From positions 1-8,677 of the forward strand of contig JAGHBS010000087.1 in NCBI GenBank assembly GCA_021160865.1: a DNA stretch of 8,677 bases, written 5' to 3'. The position numbers and the translations under genes are program-made. This stretch comes from Planctomycetota bacterium (lineage in GTDB: Bacteria; Planctomycetota; Phycisphaerae; SM23-33). This document shows positions 6,794 through 8,677 of this stretch, piece after piece. The notes beneath the pieces were generated by a model. That model made no database searches. It saw only the letters and a list, made by a program, of their open reading frames with translations, and was not told the origin of the DNA. The number at the start of each line of letters is the position of its first letter. Positions within the stretch are counted from its first letter, which is position 1.

Positions 6794-7714
6794 ATGATGG
6801 ATACCAATTACATATTATTAGTAACACCCACGAAAGACCGACCAGGGGGCCAATGGCTACCATCGTCGGTAAATTGTCCTCGTTGTAGTTATATCGGCGG
6901 TGGGCGAAAACACCAGGTCCGTCAAAGAGCGTTCACATTGGTAGAATTACTTGTAATCATTTCAATCATCGTCTTGCTCATCGGGATTCTGGTACCGGCA
7001 TTGACATCTTTCCAAAGAAACGCCCTCCGCGCAAAGAGCTTTGCAATAGTTAACATAATAGACGGTGCGTGCAAGTATTACTACGACGATTTCGGCGATT
7101 ATCCCCCCAGCCACATCGATAACGGTGTTTATCAGAACTGGCCCGATAGTGGAAATTGGTACGGTGGGCTACTAATTGTACTGTTCCTTACCGGATACGC
7201 TCCTGATATCGAAACCAAAGGCGACCCTTTTGGAGATAACGACGATAAGAGCATCCTCGAGGACGATGGCAAGGACGGGTTCGGATTCCGAGTTGCTCGC
7301 AGAGGAAAAGTTTATGGACCCTACAACGGCGTCGAAAAACTTTCCACCATAAAAGACTTCCACTACTGGGATAGTGGCCTGAAAGACTACTCCGTTGCTT
7401 ACCCCTTCTTCGCTGATGCGTTTGACGGAAACATTTTATATTACCGCTTTGATAAGAGTAGTTCATCATATCACTCTACTGATAATACTTTAGATGCGAC
7501 TTTACGGAAATGCGGTGCTAATGGCCCTGATCCCACTTCGGTCCCGTCCATGGACATCAACTATTATGCGCAAGATGCTTCCGGCAGGTTCTATCGTAGC
7601 GACTTCATTATCATTAGCAAAGGGGCTAACCGAGAGATGACGTGGAGAAACGACGGCTGGGACCCACCCAGAGAAGGTGATAGCGATGATATTACAAACT
7701 TCTTCACACAATAA
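6794..7714 (+). CDS. Large type IV prepilin-like protein with a 46-residue leader carrying CPxC
   Basis: Prepilin-like protein of 306 residues, the largest of the four. Predicted cleavage is A46^F47; the mature protein begins FTLVELLVII with Glu at position 5, and the hydrophobic helix runs to about residue 70. The GDYPPS turn (101-106) ends the N-terminal helix, as in GspG-like pilins. The variable domain is rich in Asp, Gly and aromatic residues and has an ILYYR segment (214-218). The tail keeps a looser form of the DDI motif (DSDDI 296-300). Odd points: the leader is very long and contains NCPRC (C28, C31), a CPxC arrangement like half of a zinc-ribbon or redox site. No start codon closer to the cleavage site exists in frame, so the long leader is not an obvious mis-start. 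The size suggests a minor, possibly tip-located or adhesive subunit, but this is inference. It begins 14 bases after the previous prepilin gene. Confidence 0.85.
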   Translation: MMDTNYILLVTPTKDRPGGQWLPSSVNCPRCSYIGGGRKHQVRQRAFTLVELLVIISIIVLLIGILVPALTSFQRNALRAKSFAIVNIIDGACKYYYDDFGDYPPSHIDNGVYQNWPDSGNWYGGLLIVLFLTGYAPDIETKGDPFGDNDDKSILEDDGKDGFGFRVARRGKVYGPYNGVEKLSTIKDFHYWDSGLKDYSVAYPFFADAFDGNILYYRFDKSSSSYHSTDNTLDATLRKCGANGPDPTSVPSMDINYYAQDASGRFYRSDFIIISKGANREMTWRNDGWDPPREGDSDDITNFFTQ

Positions 7715-7718
7715 GAGG
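7713..7718 (+). promoter_or_regulatory. Ribosome binding site of the GspG-like prepilin, overlapping the upstream stop
   Basis: AAGAGG overlaps the TAA of the preceding gene (7712-7714) and stands seven bases before the ATG at 7726. This implies translational coupling and supports the 11-residue leader. Confidence 0.7.
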
Positions 7719-7725
7719 TTCACTT

Positions 7726-8268
7726 ATGGAAAAGACTGATATACATCATGGTCGCGGATTTACGCTGGTAGAGATGATAATCGTGGTTATGGTTATCGCC
7801 ATACTGGTAGGCGTAGTAATCGGCGTCTCCAAGATGGTCTCTGCGCGAGCCGCCAGTGAAAAAACGAGAATGTATATGCAAACAATAATGTTAGCGATTA
7901 ACACCTATCATGAAGCAACTGGCAATTACCCAGCCCAGGAGACCAGTATTCCTGCCGTGCCTGATGACTGGTATCCAAGAATGAGACCATGGGAAAAGCG
8001 TGACAGAATGTGGGCTGCATTTTGCCGTAATAAAAAACTATATCATCAGCTAACTGCAGTACCATCGGCTCAAAAGAAGCTCACTGCACTACCGAAAGAT
8101 GCCGTTAGCAACATCTATGGGTATGGAGAAAATCTCTTCGTCGATGGCTTTGAGACGTATATGGATTACTTCGAGACTGGCGGTATTGCAGGCTCGCCGG
8201 TACTTATCTCTGCCGGTCCTGATCGCACCTTCGATACCGAAGACGATATTCGGTCAGACAATCGATAA
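7726..8268 (+). CDS. GspG-like type IV prepilin
   Basis: Prepilin of 180 residues, the most GspG-like of the set. The leader is 11 residues, ending HHGRG, with predicted cleavage G11^F12. The mature N-terminus is FTLVEMIIVV with Glu at position 5. The hydrophobic helix spans about 12-38 and an amphipathic helix follows up to the TGNYP turn (65-69), a typical GspG feature. The C-terminal half has LPKDAVSN, then the stretch GFETYMDYF, then PVLISAGPDRTFDTEDDI (158-175), matching the family's Gly/Asp-rich calcium-binding tail. It could be the major pseudopilin or pilin of this machine because of its compact form and classical leader, though this is an inference. A single cysteine (C100) precludes an internal disulfide. 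It starts 11 bases after the preceding stop, with its ribosome binding site overlapping that stop. Confidence 0.88.
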   Translation: MEKTDIHHGRGFTLVEMIIVVMVIAILVGVVIGVSKMVSARAASEKTRMYMQTIMLAINTYHEATGNYPAQETSIPAVPDDWYPRMRPWEKRDRMWAAFCRNKKLYHQLTAVPSAQKKLTALPKDAVSNIYGYGENLFVDGFETYMDYFETGGIAGSPVLISAGPDRTFDTEDDIRSDNR

Positions 8269-8278
8269 AATTTCAAAA

Positions 8279-8677
8279 ATGAAAAAGAGAAGAGAAATTA
8301 TTGGAATAGCACATCCTGAAAATACAGGCTTGGCCCTGTTCAATCAGGGGGTGGGCTTTACGCTTATTGAATTGCTTGTTGTGATTGGAATAATCGCAAT
8401 AGCATTATCATTGGTTCTTCCCCCTGCTTCGAAGATTTTCACAACGGCATCGGACGCTCAGGCAAGGCAACTTTTCTCTGCGATGCTCGGTGCTGCTCGT
8501 GGAAAAGCCATCGAAAATCAATCTTACGCTTTGGTGCACTGTCAGATCGGGGTTGATGACTCTTGCTGGTTAGCAGTGATGATACACAATCAGGATACAG
8601 ATAAATTTGAACTGGCGGAAGGTTATCTGCCCCAGCAAGTACCGGGAAATATCGCCTTTGGGGAAATATCTTCTAAA
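8279..8677 (+). CDS. GspH/FimT-like type IV prepilin, 3' end outside window
   Basis: An open frame of 133 codons from the ATG at 8279 to the right edge with no stop, so the gene is truncated by the window. The leader is 26 residues, ending NQGVG, with predicted cleavage G26^F27. The mature N-terminus is FTLIELLVVIGIIAIALSL with Glu at position 5. After the hydrophobic helix, the segment around RQLFSAMLGAARGKAIEN matches the GspH/FimT minor pseudopilin pattern (an AR-x(3)-AI-x-N helix followed by beta strands beginning YALVHCQ). GspH/FimT proteins are minor subunits near the filament tip; in FimT-like proteins some bind DNA, but nothing here shows that. No Shine-Dalgarno is visible in the 10 bases after the upstream stop, so initiation may depend on coupling. 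A TTG at 8330 would give an alternative nine-residue leader. The prepilin call is firm, the GspH assignment moderate. Confidence 0.82.
   Translation, partial: MKKRREIIGIAHPENTGLALFNQGVGFTLIELLVVIGIIAIALSLVLPPASKIFTTASDAQARQLFSAMLGAARGKAIENQSYALVHCQIGVDDSCWLAVMIHNQDTDKFELAEGYLPQQVPGNIAFGEISSK

Noticed and set aside
6174..6863. A 229-codon minus-strand open frame across the first complete prepilin gene
   Set aside because: It lies antisense to a well-supported pilin gene, spans two genes and a gap, and its translation shows no recognisable domain. It is a shadow frame.

Overview
The window is one co-directional (+ strand) block of eight genes encoding the core of a type IV filament machine, that is, a type IV pilus or type II secretion pseudopilus. 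The genes are tightly packed: gaps are 3 to 27 bases, apart from one 121-base gap after the first gene. The block runs off both ends of the window. The first gene lacks its 5' end and the last lacks its 3' end. No RNA genes, mobile elements, CRISPR arrays, convincing terminators or convincing promoters were seen.

Layout: (1) a PilB/GspE-type assembly ATPase whose reading frame is open to the left edge; (2) a PilT-type retraction ATPase; (3) a second, divergent PilB/GspE ATPase; (4) the PilC/GspF inner-membrane platform protein; (5-7) three complete prepilin-like proteins with class III leader peptides (A/G^FTLVE), a single N-terminal hydrophobic helix and large variable C-terminal domains; (8) a fourth prepilin of GspH/FimT type, cut off by the right edge.

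How they would work together: the hexameric PilB ATPases drive extraction of processed pilins from the membrane through PilC, and PilT drives disassembly. The four prepilins would be the filament subunits or minor tip/priming subunits. The prepilin peptidase (PilD), secretin (PilQ/GspD) and alignment proteins (PilM/N/O or GspL/M) are not in the window and must lie elsewhere. A dedicated PilT favours a retractable pilus, while the GspG/GspH flavour of the pilins resembles secretion pseudopilins. The sequence alone does not settle which it is.

The organism is probably a planctomycete-like bacterium, perhaps of the Phycisphaerae/Sedimentisphaerales kind, or another PVC-superphylum member. The base is the pilin style: long leaders, 'ILYY' segments, and GspG-like tails ending in a G-x-D-x(3)-[GD]-T-x-D-D-I motif. 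Moderate GC and mainly Shine-Dalgarno-led genes fit but do not discriminate. This is an inference from family resemblance, not a database result.

I do not see an undescribed system here. The points worth following are the pilB-pilT-pilB arrangement serving one platform protein, altered conserved positions in the ATPases (MshEN ligand motifs, the Walker B region, the PilT AIRNLIRE motif), and a CPxC motif in an unusually long prepilin leader.
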